From Pseudoalteromonas rhizosphaerae (GTDB taxonomy: Bacteria; Pseudomonadota; Gammaproteobacteria; Enterobacterales; Alteromonadaceae): 64,000 nt of DNA. The stretch covers positions 144,045 to 208,044 of the forward strand of contig NZ_CABVLM010000010.1 in NCBI RefSeq assembly GCF_902498845.1, in the 5' to 3' direction. This document shows positions 17,082 through 26,625 of this stretch, one piece after another (position 1 is the stretch's first letter; each line of letters opens with the position of its first letter). The position numbers were made by a program, and so were the translations under genes. The notes below the pieces were generated by a model. The model saw only the letters and a list, made by a program, of their open reading frames with translations, did not search any database and had not been told where the DNA came from.

Positions 17082-19148
17082 ATGAAGAAAACACTTATTG
17101 CAGCAACACTTGCTGCCACATTTCTGACCGGCTGTTCTGAGCCTAAAACAACACAAGCGCAACAGCCTAGTACAGAAACCCAGACAGCTAAAGCTGAATT
17201 AGGTAGCTTTGGGGTAGATTTAACAGCCCGCAATGAAGCCATAAAACCAGGTGATGACTTTTTCATGTACGCCAGTGGCACATGGTATGACAACTACGTT
17301 ATGCCTGCCGATAAAACTCGCTACGGTGCATTTGCAGGATTGGCAGAACGTAGCGAAGAGCGTGTTAAGGCAATTATTGAAGAGATCGCAGCCCGTAAAG
17401 ATTTAAATACTGAAGAAAAGTTAGTTGCCGATTTCTATAACGCGTATATGGATACCGATACCCTTAATAAGCTTGGTGTGTCGCCAATTAAACCACTACT
17501 AACGGAAATTAGTAACGTTTCATCAACCGATGATCTAACCAAATTGTTTGGCCAATCGTGGTTAACGGGCGTTAACTCGCCTATTGGTGGTGGCATGTGG
17601 TTTAACCGCTTAGACCCAAATAAATATGAAATGTCATTAGGTGCTGGCGGCTTAGGTTTACCAGATCGTTCTTACTACCTTGAAGATTCAGAACGTTTTG
17701 TTAAAACTCGTACTGCTTATGTAGCCCATATTGCCGACATGCTTAAATTTGCAGGTGTTGACAATACAACTGAACGTGCTGAGGCAATTTTAGCCCTTGA
17801 AACCAAAATAGCACAAGGCCAGTGGCCACGAGAAAAACGTCGTAACCGCGACCTTACCCTAAATCAAATCGAACGCAGCGAGCTAAGCTCTAGCTACCCT
17901 GATTTTAATTGGGATCTGTATTTTGAACAAACAAGATACCAAGTACCACAGTTAAATGTATCGCAACCAGAGCCGATCAAAGCCATGATTGCATTGATCA
18001 ATCAAGAAGATCTTGCTGTATGGAAAGATTACTTAACCTATCACGCACTAAGCTCTAATGCAGAGCTACTGTCTGAAGATGTATTCAATACTAACTTCGC
18101 ATTTTACGGAAAAGAGCTAAATGGCCAGCAAGAGCCACGCCCACGCTGGAAACGCGCTATCAGCCAAATGTCGAGCACTGATTCATTAGGTTTTGCCATT
18201 GGTAAAGTGTATGTAGCACGCTACTTCCCTGAATCATCAAAACAACAAATGTCAGCATTGGTAGAAAACCTGCGAACGGCTCTGGGCGAACGCATTGACA
18301 ACCTAGACTGGATGGGCGCAGAAACGAAAGTAAATGCCCGCGCTAAACTCGCTGCGTTTGTGCCTAAAATTGGCTATCCCGATGTATGGCAATCATTTGA
18401 TTGTTTAAGCATAAGTAGCAATGATTTGATGGGCAACATCAAAAATACCCGCGAGTTTTTCCGAGCTGAAAGCGCTGCAAAAGAATTGCAAAAAACCGAC
18501 CGTAACCGCTGGGGCATGACACCACAACGTGTTAACGCTTACTACAACAGTTCGTTTAACGAAATTGTATTCCCTGCAGCAATTCTACAACCACCATTTT
18601 TCGATCCTAATGCCGATCCGGCAGTAAACTATGGTGGCATTGGTGCCGTGATTGGTCATGAAATGGGCCATGGCTTTGACGATCAAGGCTCTAAATCAGA
18701 TGCTAACGGCGTACAACGTAACTGGTGGACGGATGCCGATCGTGCTGCATTTGATGCCAAAGCCGACCAACTTGCTGCACAATACAGTCAATACGAGCCA
18801 ATCCCTGGTAACTTCGTTAATGGTCGTAATAGCTTAGGTGAAAACATCGGTGACGTGGGTGGGTTAGCAATGGCTTATCACGCTTACAAACTCAGCCTAA
18901 ACGGTAAAGAAGCGCCTATTATTGACGGCCTTACGGGCGATCAACGGTTCTTCCTCGCCTGGGCACAAGTATGGAAAGAAAAACGCACTGAGCAAAGCAT
19001 GTTAAACCAGCTTCGTGGTGGCACACATGCACCCGGTCGCTTTAGAGCACAAGCACCACGTAACCACGATGCATGGTACAAAGCATTCAATGTACAACCG
19101 GGTGATGCCTTGTATTTACCAGAAGATCAACGCGTACGTATTTGGTAA
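17082..19148 (+). CDS. pepO: M13 family zinc metallopeptidase, PepO/neprilysin-like lipoprotein
   Basis: This 688-residue peptidase cleaves oligopeptides in the periplasm. The N terminus is a lipoprotein signal with lipobox LTGC, so it is likely anchored to a membrane. The catalytic zinc motif HEMGH lies near residue 525, and the third ligand and second signature ENIGDVGG near 586. The Asn-Ala-Tyr-Tyr substrate-binding run (VNAYYN) is also present. The family usually ends with CxxW; here the end is VRIW, so the cysteine is absent, a common bacterial variation. It is a single gene with a strong terminator. Confidence 0.92.
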   Translation: MKKTLIAATLAATFLTGCSEPKTTQAQQPSTETQTAKAELGSFGVDLTARNEAIKPGDDFFMYASGTWYDNYVMPADKTRYGAFAGLAERSEERVKAIIEEIAARKDLNTEEKLVADFYNAYMDTDTLNKLGVSPIKPLLTEISNVSSTDDLTKLFGQSWLTGVNSPIGGGMWFNRLDPNKYEMSLGAGGLGLPDRSYYLEDSERFVKTRTAYVAHIADMLKFAGVDNTTERAEAILALETKIAQGQWPREKRRNRDLTLNQIERSELSSSYPDFNWDLYFEQTRYQVPQLNVSQPEPIKAMIALINQEDLAVWKDYLTYHALSSNAELLSEDVFNTNFAFYGKELNGQQEPRPRWKRAISQMSSTDSLGFAIGKVYVARYFPESSKQQMSALVENLRTALGERIDNLDWMGAETKVNARAKLAAFVPKIGYPDVWQSFDCLSISSNDLMGNIKNTREFFRAESAAKELQKTDRNRWGMTPQRVNAYYNSSFNEIVFPAAILQPPFFDPNADPAVNYGGIGAVIGHEMGHGFDDQGSKSDANGVQRNWWTDADRAAFDAKADQLAAQYSQYEPIPGNFVNGRNSLGENIGDVGGLAMAYHAYKLSLNGKEAPIIDGLTGDQRFFLAWAQVWKEKRTEQSMLNQLRGGTHAPGRFRAQAPRNHDAWYKAFNVQPGDALYLPEDQRVRIW

Positions 19149-19169
19149 TAACCCGATACATTTCGATTG

Positions 19170-19203
19170 AAAATATAACTCGCAACTGCGGGTTATATTT
19201 TTT
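19170..19203 (+). terminator. Strong intrinsic terminator after pepO
   Basis: A 14-bp stem (19170-19183 with 19188-19201, one G-U) around an AACT loop is followed by U residues. Confidence 0.92.
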
Positions 19204-19327
19204 GTGCTGCTTGCTCACTCAAAGCAACTTTAATTCCCACTGAATTCTGTATTTCCAAGCGAGTTGGGTATAGAATACTGCACTACAAAATTTATACTTT
19301 TAAAAACATATTTAAGGCGGAACGCAG

Positions 19328-20041
19328 ATGGGAAGAGCTTACCAAAACAAAAAAGATTCAATGGCTAAGACTGCGGGTGCTAAAACTAAAGTTTACTCAA
19401 AGTACGGTAAAGAAATTTATATTTGCGCAAAAAATGGTGGTATTGATCCCGATGGCAACCTATCGCTACGTCGTTTAATTGAACGCGCTAAAAAAGATCA
19501 AGTACCAGCACACGTAATTGACCGCGCAATTGATAAAGCCAAAGGCGGCGGCGGTGAAGACTACTCAGCAACTCGTTACGAAGGCTATGGCCCAGGTAAC
19601 TGCATGATCATTGTTGATTGCTTAACTGACAACAACAAACGTACCTTTGCTGATGTACGTGTATGTTTTACTAAAGCAAACGCTAAAATTGGTGCACAAA
19701 ACTCGGTATCTCACTTATTTGATCATTTGGCTATTTTTGTATTTGATGGCGATGATGACGAAGCCGTGCTTGAAGCACTAATGATGGCTGACGTTGATGT
19801 TACTGACGTAGAAGTTGAAGCCGGCAAAGTCACTGTTTTTGCTCCGCATACTGAGTACAACAACACCCGTACCGCACTTGAAGAAATGGGCGTTACTGAG
19901 TTTGATGAAGATTTGATCTCTTTTGTGCCGCAAGTTGAAGCACCAATTGCAGGCGAAGACGTAGAAGTAATGGAACGCTTTTTAGCGATGCTTGAAGATT
20001 GTGACGACGTACAAAACGTGTATCACAACGCACAATTTTAA
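19328..20041 (+). CDS. YebC/PmpR family protein, YeeN-type paralogue
   Basis: A 237-residue YebC/TACO1-family protein. The N-terminal [16 protein letters not shown] and [10 protein letters not shown] runs, and the C-terminal DVQKVYHN-like DVQNVYHN, match the family. The short [13 protein letters not shown] start follows E. coli YeeN rather than YebC (which begins MAGHSKW). YebC-type proteins have been described as transcription regulators and, more recently, as factors that relieve ribosome stalling; the role of the YeeN branch is less clear. It has a good AAGGCGG ribosome site, is monocistronic and ends with a terminator. Confidence 0.88.
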   Translation: MGRAYQNKKDSMAKTAGAKTKVYSKYGKEIYICAKNGGIDPDGNLSLRRLIERAKKDQVPAHVIDRAIDKAKGGGGEDYSATRYEGYGPGNCMIIVDCLTDNNKRTFADVRVCFTKANAKIGAQNSVSHLFDHLAIFVFDGDDDEAVLEALMMADVDVTDVEVEAGKVTVFAPHTEYNNTRTALEEMGVTEFDEDLISFVPQVEAPIAGEDVEVMERFLAMLEDCDDVQNVYHNAQF

Positions 20042-20064
20042 TTTTATTGACTAAAATTATGACT

Positions 20065-20094
20065 AAGGCCAACTTGATTGGCCTTTTTATTTTC
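20065..20094 (+). terminator. Intrinsic terminator after the YebC-like gene
   Basis: An 8-bp stem AAGGCCAA/TTGGCCTT with a five-base loop is followed by a T-rich tail. Confidence 0.9.
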
Positions 20095-20129
20095 TTATTG
20101 TTAAACCCCTAAATAAATGGATTTGTATT

Positions 20130-21404
20130 TTGAATACCGTTGAACAGCTTCGTAGTGGTAAATTAGCTGGCACTAAACGTTTACAGCTAGTTGAAGAGCT
20201 AACCACATTCCCAGACGAAATTTTTACCCTTGCAGATACCCTCGAAGTACTCGATTTATCAAATAATAATTTATCTGATTTGCCCGACGAATTTGCTAGT
20301 TTAACTAAATTAAAGCGGGTGTTTTTATCATTCAATCAGTTCCAGCATATTCCTGCTGTATTGGCAAAATGCCCTTCCCTTATTATGATTGCATTTAAAG
20401 GCAATAAAATCAGTGAATTTGCCGAGCATAGTTTGCCGCTTTCGACACAATGGTTAATTTTAACTGACAACCATATTGAACAATTGCCAGACTCTTTTGG
20501 TGAACTTACGCAACTGCGTAAACTTGCCCTTGCTGGTAATCGACTAACGACTTTGCCACACAGCATGCAGCAGTGCCAAGCGCTTGAACTCGTGCGTTTA
20601 TCTGCGAATAACTTAACTGATGTTAATGACTGGCTGTTTGAATTACCAAAACTCAGTTGGCTGGCTTTTGCAGGCAATGACTTTAATAAAGCACAAAGTT
20701 TACAACAAGTTCAATTAGCAGCCGTACAACTAAACGAGTTTTCACTTGTTGAAAAAATTGGTGAAGGTGCGTCTGGGATTATTCACTTAGCACAGTGGCA
20801 GCACAATAATGTGGCGTTAAAACTGTTTAAAGGCGCGATCACCAGTGATGGCTATCCACTTGATGAAGTAAACTGTTGCTTGCAAGCGGGCGAACATAAA
20901 AACCTAATAAACGTTCTCGCCTATATCGATAACCCAGAGCAACTTGGTCTGGTTATGGAGCTTATCAGCAAGGACTATCAAAACCTCGGCTTACCGCCGT
21001 CACTTGATACTTGCACCCGCGATACCTTTTTTGAGCATACACAGTTTACTGCTCACGCCATTAAACACATAGCTAAGCAAATGGTCAGCACCCTTGCCCA
21101 CTTACATATCAATAACGTAAGTCATGGCGATGTATATGCGCACAACACCATGATAAACGATGAATACACAGTATTGTTTGGTGACTTTGGCGCAGCAACT
21201 AACTTAGACTCTCTGACCGACTATCAGCGCCAACAAATGCAGCGTATTGAAGTCAGAGCGATTGGCTGCTTAATTGATGATTTACTGAGCGTGTGTTCTG
21301 AAGTTACGAGCGATGCAACACAGTTAACAACACTTGCTCAACAATGTATGAATGCAGATATGAGCCAACGACCAACTCTTAAAGCACTAATAGAAAAACT
21401 ATAA
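20130..21404 (+). CDS. Leucine-rich-repeat protein with C-terminal protein kinase domain
   Basis: A 424-residue two-domain protein. Residues about 38-195 contain six or seven leucine-rich repeats (for example LEVLDLSNNNLSDLP and LRKLALAGNRLTTLP). From about 205 a eukaryotic-type kinase fold follows: glycine loop IGEGASG, the lysine in VALKLF, the catalytic loop HGDVYAHN (HGD in place of HRD) and the metal-binding GDFG. All core catalytic residues are present, so activity is likely. The start codon is a TTG (20130); the nearby ATG at 20117 is out of frame. There is no signal peptide, so it is cytoplasmic. LRR-kinase proteins of this layout occur in marine Gammaproteobacteria, but I know of no assigned substrate. 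No operon partner is visible. Confidence 0.85.
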   Translation: MNTVEQLRSGKLAGTKRLQLVEELTTFPDEIFTLADTLEVLDLSNNNLSDLPDEFASLTKLKRVFLSFNQFQHIPAVLAKCPSLIMIAFKGNKISEFAEHSLPLSTQWLILTDNHIEQLPDSFGELTQLRKLALAGNRLTTLPHSMQQCQALELVRLSANNLTDVNDWLFELPKLSWLAFAGNDFNKAQSLQQVQLAAVQLNEFSLVEKIGEGASGIIHLAQWQHNNVALKLFKGAITSDGYPLDEVNCCLQAGEHKNLINVLAYIDNPEQLGLVMELISKDYQNLGLPPSLDTCTRDTFFEHTQFTAHAIKHIAKQMVSTLAHLHINNVSHGDVYAHNTMINDEYTVLFGDFGAATNLDSLTDYQRQQMQRIEVRAIGCLIDDLLSVCSEVTSDATQLTTLAQQCMNADMSQRPTLKALIEKL

Positions 21405-21547
21405 CTTTTATGCGCGACTCTACCTCTGAGTCGTGCTTTACCGCCTTGCTTTGCTACATAGCTATAAAATAAAACTGAATATAAATAAGCCTTGGTCTAC
21501 TTATATGGCTTTCGTGTCTGGTATGCTTTTATACTATCAGTAACTTT

Positions 21548-21585
21548 ACTGAGCTTTGGTCAAACTAATTCACCCAAAGCTCAGT
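21548..21585. repeat. 12-bp inverted repeat at a convergent gene junction
   Basis: Arms 21548-21559 and 21574-21585 are perfectly complementary around a 14-nt loop. It lies downstream of the minus-strand lipoprotein gene. There is no U-run, so it may be a weak bidirectional terminator between the LRR-kinase and lipoprotein genes. Confidence 0.55.
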
Positions 21586-21602
21586 TGGTTAATAAAATAG
21601 CG

Positions 21603-23357
21603 TTAATCAAGCGTTATTGTAATGACTTCGTTGGCAAATTCGCTATACACCACAAGGTGTTTTTCAGAAATAGTCTCAAAATGAAAGTCTTTCATTGAAT
21701 AACTTTCCCATGACACATCATCTTTGAGCAAATACTCTTTATCCGCTGATAGGGCCCACAGCTGCCCCGTTGATTGATTAGATGACGCATCACCTACATA
21801 AACCAATATATAGCCTTGTTCACTCACAATAGGAGTTATTTTTTTAGTATTACTTCGTGCATAACTCGCAATTGTGCGCCATGTTTCATTATAAACTCTG
21901 ATCGGTTGAGTGGTATTTAGCCGTGATTGCAACTGCAATTCAGACTGCTCTGTATCAGCCTTACGTAAATATTTAAGCACGGCATATTTTATCGATGCTG
22001 TCTCTACAAAATCACCCGCTAGTAAAGTATCTAAGTCGCCGCCAATCCAATCAGGAGTTGTTTGTCTTAACGCGGTTAAATCGAATGCAGTACTTGTCTC
22101 TACTTGTTCTCGTGTGAATTTAAACTGTTCAATACCACTGTCTTGGTTTGTAAATAAGAACTGGTTATTACCATTTTGCCAAATAGTAGCATTGCGTACA
22201 TTATTCAATGAAAACACAGCGTCATCGCGCGCACTTGGTATGACGTCCATTACATTTATAAGCAACTGCTCATCAGTACCAAAACCTAGACCAAAAGTGA
22301 TGTCATCATATTCAAAAAATGGTGTATGACTAAATGTACTGATCTGCTTACTCAATACAGTTCTCCCTCGGATCTGAGCATTTATGATCTGTATATACGA
22401 TTTTGATGAAACCTCATTATTATCTTCAAGCGCTAGATAAAGGTCTTGATTATTCGCAATAAATTCACTTTTCAAAACCCCATTGTTGATTAATTTAGAT
22501 ACAGCTTTCCATTTACCACTTTGCCAACTATAAACACCATCAGGAAAAGACGTTAATGCAAATAGTTTACCGCCTGAAATAGCTAAACTTGAAGCGTTAA
22601 TATCATGGACTTTATAATTACCTAATTGGCCATTATTAAAAGAGGCTGAGTGTAATTTGTATTGCGTAGAGGCGCCTTCAGTAATAAACCAAACTTGCTC
22701 ATCAAACCATAAATATTCAGATTCAATTAACCGCTCTTTGTCGGGGTTATCAAACAATAATTGCTTTTCTTGTTCACTAAACACCAAATACAATTTACGT
22801 TTTTCATACACCACAGTATATGGACGACAAGTTACTTTAAACTTAAGATTAGAGGAGTCATCAACTTCACAAATCTGTGGCCCACCAAGCGCTGTAATTT
22901 CAGGCTCAATCATTGTAAGTGGTGGAACCGAGACTGGAGAGTCTTTTAACTGAATACTTTGCTCGCCATAACGAATAGTTACAGGATATGAATAAAGAGT
23001 TGTTTGTGCAAAACTCGCCTGAGAAGATACACATTTAACAGCAAGGCTATAATTCAACGTTGTTGTATTACTCAGCTGTGTGTCGCACGTGATACTTTCT
23101 GGTATAGCTAGTATGGTGGGCTTTACAAATGTTTTTGACGTTGCGCTCAGTTCAATAGCCTTGTCTGCAGTAAGCTTCGCTTTGTTATCCATCCATGACA
23201 CTTCAAGTCCTGCGGCAACACCATTGGCTGTTATTTTGAGCGTAAACGTTTGCTCTGAAACAGCTGGTGGCTTTGTATCTTGACTGTCTCCAGAAGAGCC
23301 ACCGCATCCACTTGCGGCTAAAATAGATAAGCTCACTAAAAATGATTTAAATTGCAA
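21603..23357 (-). CDS. Large lipoprotein of unknown function
   Basis: The likely start is a TTG (23355-23357) preceded by AAGGA, giving 584 residues; a longer ORF begins at 23414 but would put extra sequence before the signal peptide. The N terminus is a lipoprotein signal ending at ASGC followed by GGSSGDS, so the protein should be lipidated and exported. Much of the rest alternates short beta strands with aromatic and glycine residues, such as KLYLVFSEQEK and GYILVYVGDASS, and may form a beta-propeller-like fold. I recognise no catalytic motif. It is a single gene. Confidence 0.75.
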   Translation of the reverse strand: MQFKSFLVSLSILAASGCGGSSGDSQDTKPPAVSEQTFTLKITANGVAAGLEVSWMDNKAKLTADKAIELSATSKTFVKPTILAIPESITCDTQLSNTTTLNYSLAVKCVSSQASFAQTTLYSYPVTIRYGEQSIQLKDSPVSVPPLTMIEPEITALGGPQICEVDDSSNLKFKVTCRPYTVVYEKRKLYLVFSEQEKQLLFDNPDKERLIESEYLWFDEQVWFITEGASTQYKLHSASFNNGQLGNYKVHDINASSLAISGGKLFALTSFPDGVYSWQSGKWKAVSKLINNGVLKSEFIANNQDLYLALEDNNEVSSKSYIQIINAQIRGRTVLSKQISTFSHTPFFEYDDITFGLGFGTDEQLLINVMDVIPSARDDAVFSLNNVRNATIWQNGNNQFLFTNQDSGIEQFKFTREQVETSTAFDLTALRQTTPDWIGGDLDTLLAGDFVETASIKYAVLKYLRKADTEQSELQLQSRLNTTQPIRVYNETWRTIASYARSNTKKITPIVSEQGYILVYVGDASSNQSTGQLWALSADKEYLLKDDVSWESYSMKDFHFETISEKHLVVYSEFANEVITITLD

Positions 23358-23543
23358 AATAGAATCCTTGTGTTTAATTAGTTTCAAAAAAGTCGCTACT
23401 AATACATATCCCATCAGTTATCAATTATTACTACTAGTACCTTTTTTAGCAATCTATTTTTGGTTATTATCTGTCCACACCAATACTCGATAAAATATGA
23501 TCACTATCAAAAACACTAAATTGAAAGGATCACCATACTGCGA

Positions 23544-24668
23544 CTATTTTTGCTTTTTAAACGGAAAAAGCTGCTGTTTTAACATCCCAGTTGGTACATA
23601 GTCCCCGACTACGCCATAAGCTTCTGGCCATTCTTGTTGGCCTTTTACGGCCGTGCCAAAAACATAATCTAAGAATGAAAAGTGCGCAGCATAATTACGG
23701 TCAATGGCCGCTTTATCTGAAGAGTGATGCCAATGATGAAACTGTGGCGTAACCAATAAATATTTCAACCAACCAAATTTCACCCGTACATTGGCATGGT
23801 TAAATACCGCCTGAAAACCCACGATTATCACATATAAGCTGATCACTTGTTGCGAAAAACCCAGCACGAAAATAGGCGTAAGTACTAAACTGCGCGTCAC
23901 TAAAATTTCTAAAATGTGCTGGCGAGAGCCTGCAAGCCAGTCCATTTCTTTTGCACTGTGATGAATACCATGAAAACGCCATAAATAAGGCACTTCATGA
24001 TAAGCGCGGTGTACAAAGTACTGCATCAAATCAGCGACTAAAATAATTAACAGCACTTGCAATATAAAAGGTAATTGACTGATGTAGCCCTGCACAGTGC
24101 TTGACACTGCCCAACCAAAACCATAGTGCACAAAGTGATTAGTCACTAATAACACAAACCCAATAATCAAATGGTTAACAAAAAAGTGGTTTAGATCACC
24201 GCGCCATTCACTGCGTAATATCTTTTGTTCTTTGCGGTGCGGTAACAGCTTTTCAATGAGAATAAATATTAAGGTTGAGCCCAATAAATCTAATATAAAC
24301 CAGTCTAGGCCTATATAGGGGGTGTTATCAGCAAAATCATTCACCTCAACATTAGGGCCGCCAAACGCAATGGCCAGCACAATAAAAAACCACGCAGTTG
24401 CACCTAAACGTTTATTTTTGTTACGTACAAAGTTAAGTAACCCCAAACTACCGGCCACGATAAGCGCACCAAACATCAGTTGACGTAAAAATTCGACACT
24501 GTAGCTCTTTCTCAATTCCGGTGTGGTTAAATATTCTGGAAAATGAAAGGCGAGCACGCCTAAACAAGACAGCATAGCTAAAAAGCAGCCGATATAACCG
24601 CTAATATTACCTTCACCTATTTGTAGGTGGTTAGTACGAAACAGGTGAGTTTTTAGAGTATTTTTCAT
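23544..24668 (-). CDS. Sterol desaturase / fatty acid hydroxylase family membrane protein
   Basis: A 374-residue integral membrane di-iron oxygenase-family protein. The histidine clusters HRAYH, HGIHH and QFHHWHH (all in the C-terminal half) are the metal ligands that define the family. The N-terminal half adds several membrane segments. Members hydroxylate or desaturate lipids; the bacterial substrate here is unknown. It is a single gene on the minus strand with an AAGGAATT ribosome site. Confidence 0.88.
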   Translation of the reverse strand: MKNTLKTHLFRTNHLQIGEGNISGYIGCFLAMLSCLGVLAFHFPEYLTTPELRKSYSVEFLRQLMFGALIVAGSLGLLNFVRNKNKRLGATAWFFIVLAIAFGGPNVEVNDFADNTPYIGLDWFILDLLGSTLIFILIEKLLPHRKEQKILRSEWRGDLNHFFVNHLIIGFVLLVTNHFVHYGFGWAVSSTVQGYISQLPFILQVLLIILVADLMQYFVHRAYHEVPYLWRFHGIHHSAKEMDWLAGSRQHILEILVTRSLVLTPIFVLGFSQQVISLYVIIVGFQAVFNHANVRVKFGWLKYLLVTPQFHHWHHSSDKAAIDRNYAAHFSFLDYVFGTAVKGQQEWPEAYGVVGDYVPTGMLKQQLFPFKKQK

Positions 24669-24890
24669 TAGTAATTCCTTTTATATCAATCGTGTTAAGT
24701 TACTGACCATTTATAGCGACAGATAAATACAGTGATAACAAGGCGTAAATTTTGACATGTAGTTGTTCTACTTGAAAAAATTATAACGCAGTTAGCGCTT
24801 TATTTAGCTCGCTAGCATGGTTAAGTATTTAAGTCGATTGGTACTAAAACAGCTCGCAGAATACCATATCTACAGCCCAGCGCTAGACAC

Positions 24891-24915
24891 AAAAAAGCCG
24901 CGATAGTCGCGGCTT
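24891..24915 (-). terminator. Terminator of the edd-eda-gap operon
   Basis: On the minus strand a 9-bp stem AAGCCGCGA/TCGCGGCTT with a 3-nt loop runs into U residues, 35 nt after the gap stop codon. Confidence 0.9.
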
Positions 24916-24949
24916 GGTTGGATAAAGCTAAATTTTTACGTGGTACTTA

Positions 24950-25954
24950 TTACAAGTACTGACCTAACGCTTTAACTTGGTCTAACATGCGGTTTGAGAA
25001 ACCCCATTCGTTATCGTACCAAGCCATCACTTTAACTAGTTTGCCATCAGCTTTCGTTTGCGTAGAATCAAAGATTGACGACGCTGGGTTATGGTTAAAG
25101 TCAATAGAAACAAGCGGTAGCTCGTTGTATTGTAAAATATCTTTCATCGACCCAACAGATGCTGCTTTCATAATTTCATTGATTTCTGTAGCAGTTGTTT
25201 CACGCTTAGTAATAAACGTAAAATCAACCAGTGATACGTTGATTGTAGGTACACGTACTGACATACCATCAAGTTTACCAGCAAGCTCAGGTAACACTAA
25301 ACCAACTGCTTTAGCAGCACCGGTTTTAGTTGGGATCATTGACTGCGTTGCACTTCGTGCACGATACAGATCAGGATGATAAACATCTGACAAGTTTTGG
25401 TCATTAGTGTAGGCATGGATTGTCGTCATGCTACCTTGCTCAATACCGACTGTATCGTTAATTGCTTTGGCAATTGGTGCTAAACAGTTAGTTGTACATG
25501 AAGCATTAGAAATAATGTTGCTATCTGCAGTGATCACATCACTGTTTACACCGTGAACAACGGTTGCATCTAAATCAGTACCAGGGGCTGAAACGATTAC
25601 TTTTTTCGCGCCCGCTGTAATATGCTTTGCAGCATCTTCACGCTTAGTGAAAAAACCCGTACATTCTAAAACGATATCAACGTTTAATGCTTTCCATGGA
25701 AGGTTAGCAGGGTCGCGTTCTTGGGTAAGAGTAATAACGTCGTCGCCAATCAACATGGTGTTATCAGCAAGTGTGACTTTATGAGAAAATTGCCCATGCA
25801 CTGAATCATATTGTGTTAAATGTGCATTAACATTAGCCGGTGCTAAGTCGTTAATTGCGACAATTTTAATTTCATTATTTTGTGCAGACTCATAAAGCGC
25901 GCGTAAAACATTGCGACCGATACGGCCATAGCCATTAATTGCTACATTAATCAT
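24950..25954 (-). CDS. gap: Glyceraldehyde-3-phosphate dehydrogenase, type I
   Basis: This 334-residue enzyme oxidises glyceraldehyde 3-phosphate to 1,3-bisphosphoglycerate with NAD. The Rossmann start [15 protein letters not shown], the active-site [12 protein letters not shown] with its catalytic cysteine near 154, and the C-terminal [11 protein letters not shown] are all intact. It is the last gene of the edd-eda-gap operon, 18 nt after eda, and has a good GGAGT ribosome site. Its location ties it to glycolytic use of the glyceraldehyde 3-phosphate made by Eda. Confidence 0.96.
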   Translation of the reverse strand: MINVAINGYGRIGRNVLRALYESAQNNEIKIVAINDLAPANVNAHLTQYDSVHGQFSHKVTLADNTMLIGDDVITLTQERDPANLPWKALNVDIVLECTGFFTKREDAAKHITAGAKKVIVSAPGTDLDATVVHGVNSDVITADSNIISNASCTTNCLAPIAKAINDTVGIEQGSMTTIHAYTNDQNLSDVYHPDLYRARSATQSMIPTKTGAAKAVGLVLPELAGKLDGMSVRVPTINVSLVDFTFITKRETTATEINEIMKAASVGSMKDILQYNELPLVSIDFNHNPASSIFDSTQTKADGKLVKVMAWYDNEWGFSNRMLDQVKALGQYL

Positions 25955-25972
25955 TTCAAAACTCCACTTAAA

Positions 25973-26593
25973 TTATTTAACTTCACTTGCTTGGCGAGCA
26001 AGCGCTTCAATGGCTTGCCAGTCTTTATTTTCAATTAGTTGTTTATCTAGCATCCAGGTACCACCAACACAAATAACATTGCTAAGTGCTAAATAACTAG
26101 GAGCTGTTGCTAGGCTAATGCCACCGGTTGGACAAAATGTTACTTGTGGTAATGGCCCACCAATCGATTTAAGCATTGCTGTTCCACCTGCAGCTTCTGC
26201 TGGGAAGAACTTTAAAAACTTAAATCCGTGACTGGCTAATTTCATCACTTCACTTGGCGTTGCGGCGCCCGGTAGAAATGGAATATCAGTGCCTTTTGCC
26301 AGTGCTAAAAGTTCATCATTTACGCCTGGGCTCACCATAAAATCAGCACCTGCGGCAACTGATGCATCAAAGCTTGCTTTATCTACCACAGTCCCGGTGC
26401 CAACATAGGCTTCTGGTACTTCGGCTTTCATTAGCTTTACAGCTTCTGCAGCAATCGGTGTACGCAGTGTAATTTCAAGTGCTTTTAGACCGCCGTTATA
26501 CAGCGCTCTTGCTAGTGGCGCTGCATCTTCTAAATTATCAATTACCACCACTGGCACTACCGGTGCCGATGATAATATTTTTTCTATGCTCAT
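25973..26593 (-). CDS. eda: 2-keto-3-deoxy-6-phosphogluconate aldolase
   Basis: Eda splits KDPG to pyruvate and glyceraldehyde 3-phosphate in the Entner-Doudoroff pathway. The 206-residue class I aldolase has the active-site Glu in LEITLRTP, the GTGTV strand, the Schiff-base lysine in FKFLKFFPAEAAGG, and the phosphate-binding FCPTGGIS. It lies 32 nt after edd and 18 nt before gap, and is cotranscribed with both. Confidence 0.96.
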   Translation of the reverse strand: MSIEKILSSAPVVPVVVIDNLEDAAPLARALYNGGLKALEITLRTPIAAEAVKLMKAEVPEAYVGTGTVVDKASFDASVAAGADFMVSPGVNDELLALAKGTDIPFLPGAATPSEVMKLASHGFKFLKFFPAEAAGGTAMLKSIGGPLPQVTFCPTGGISLATAPSYLALSNVICVGGTWMLDKQLIENKDWQAIEALARQASEVK

Positions 26594-26625
26594 AGTGTGT
26601 TCCTCATACCCAGTTTGGCGAATTA

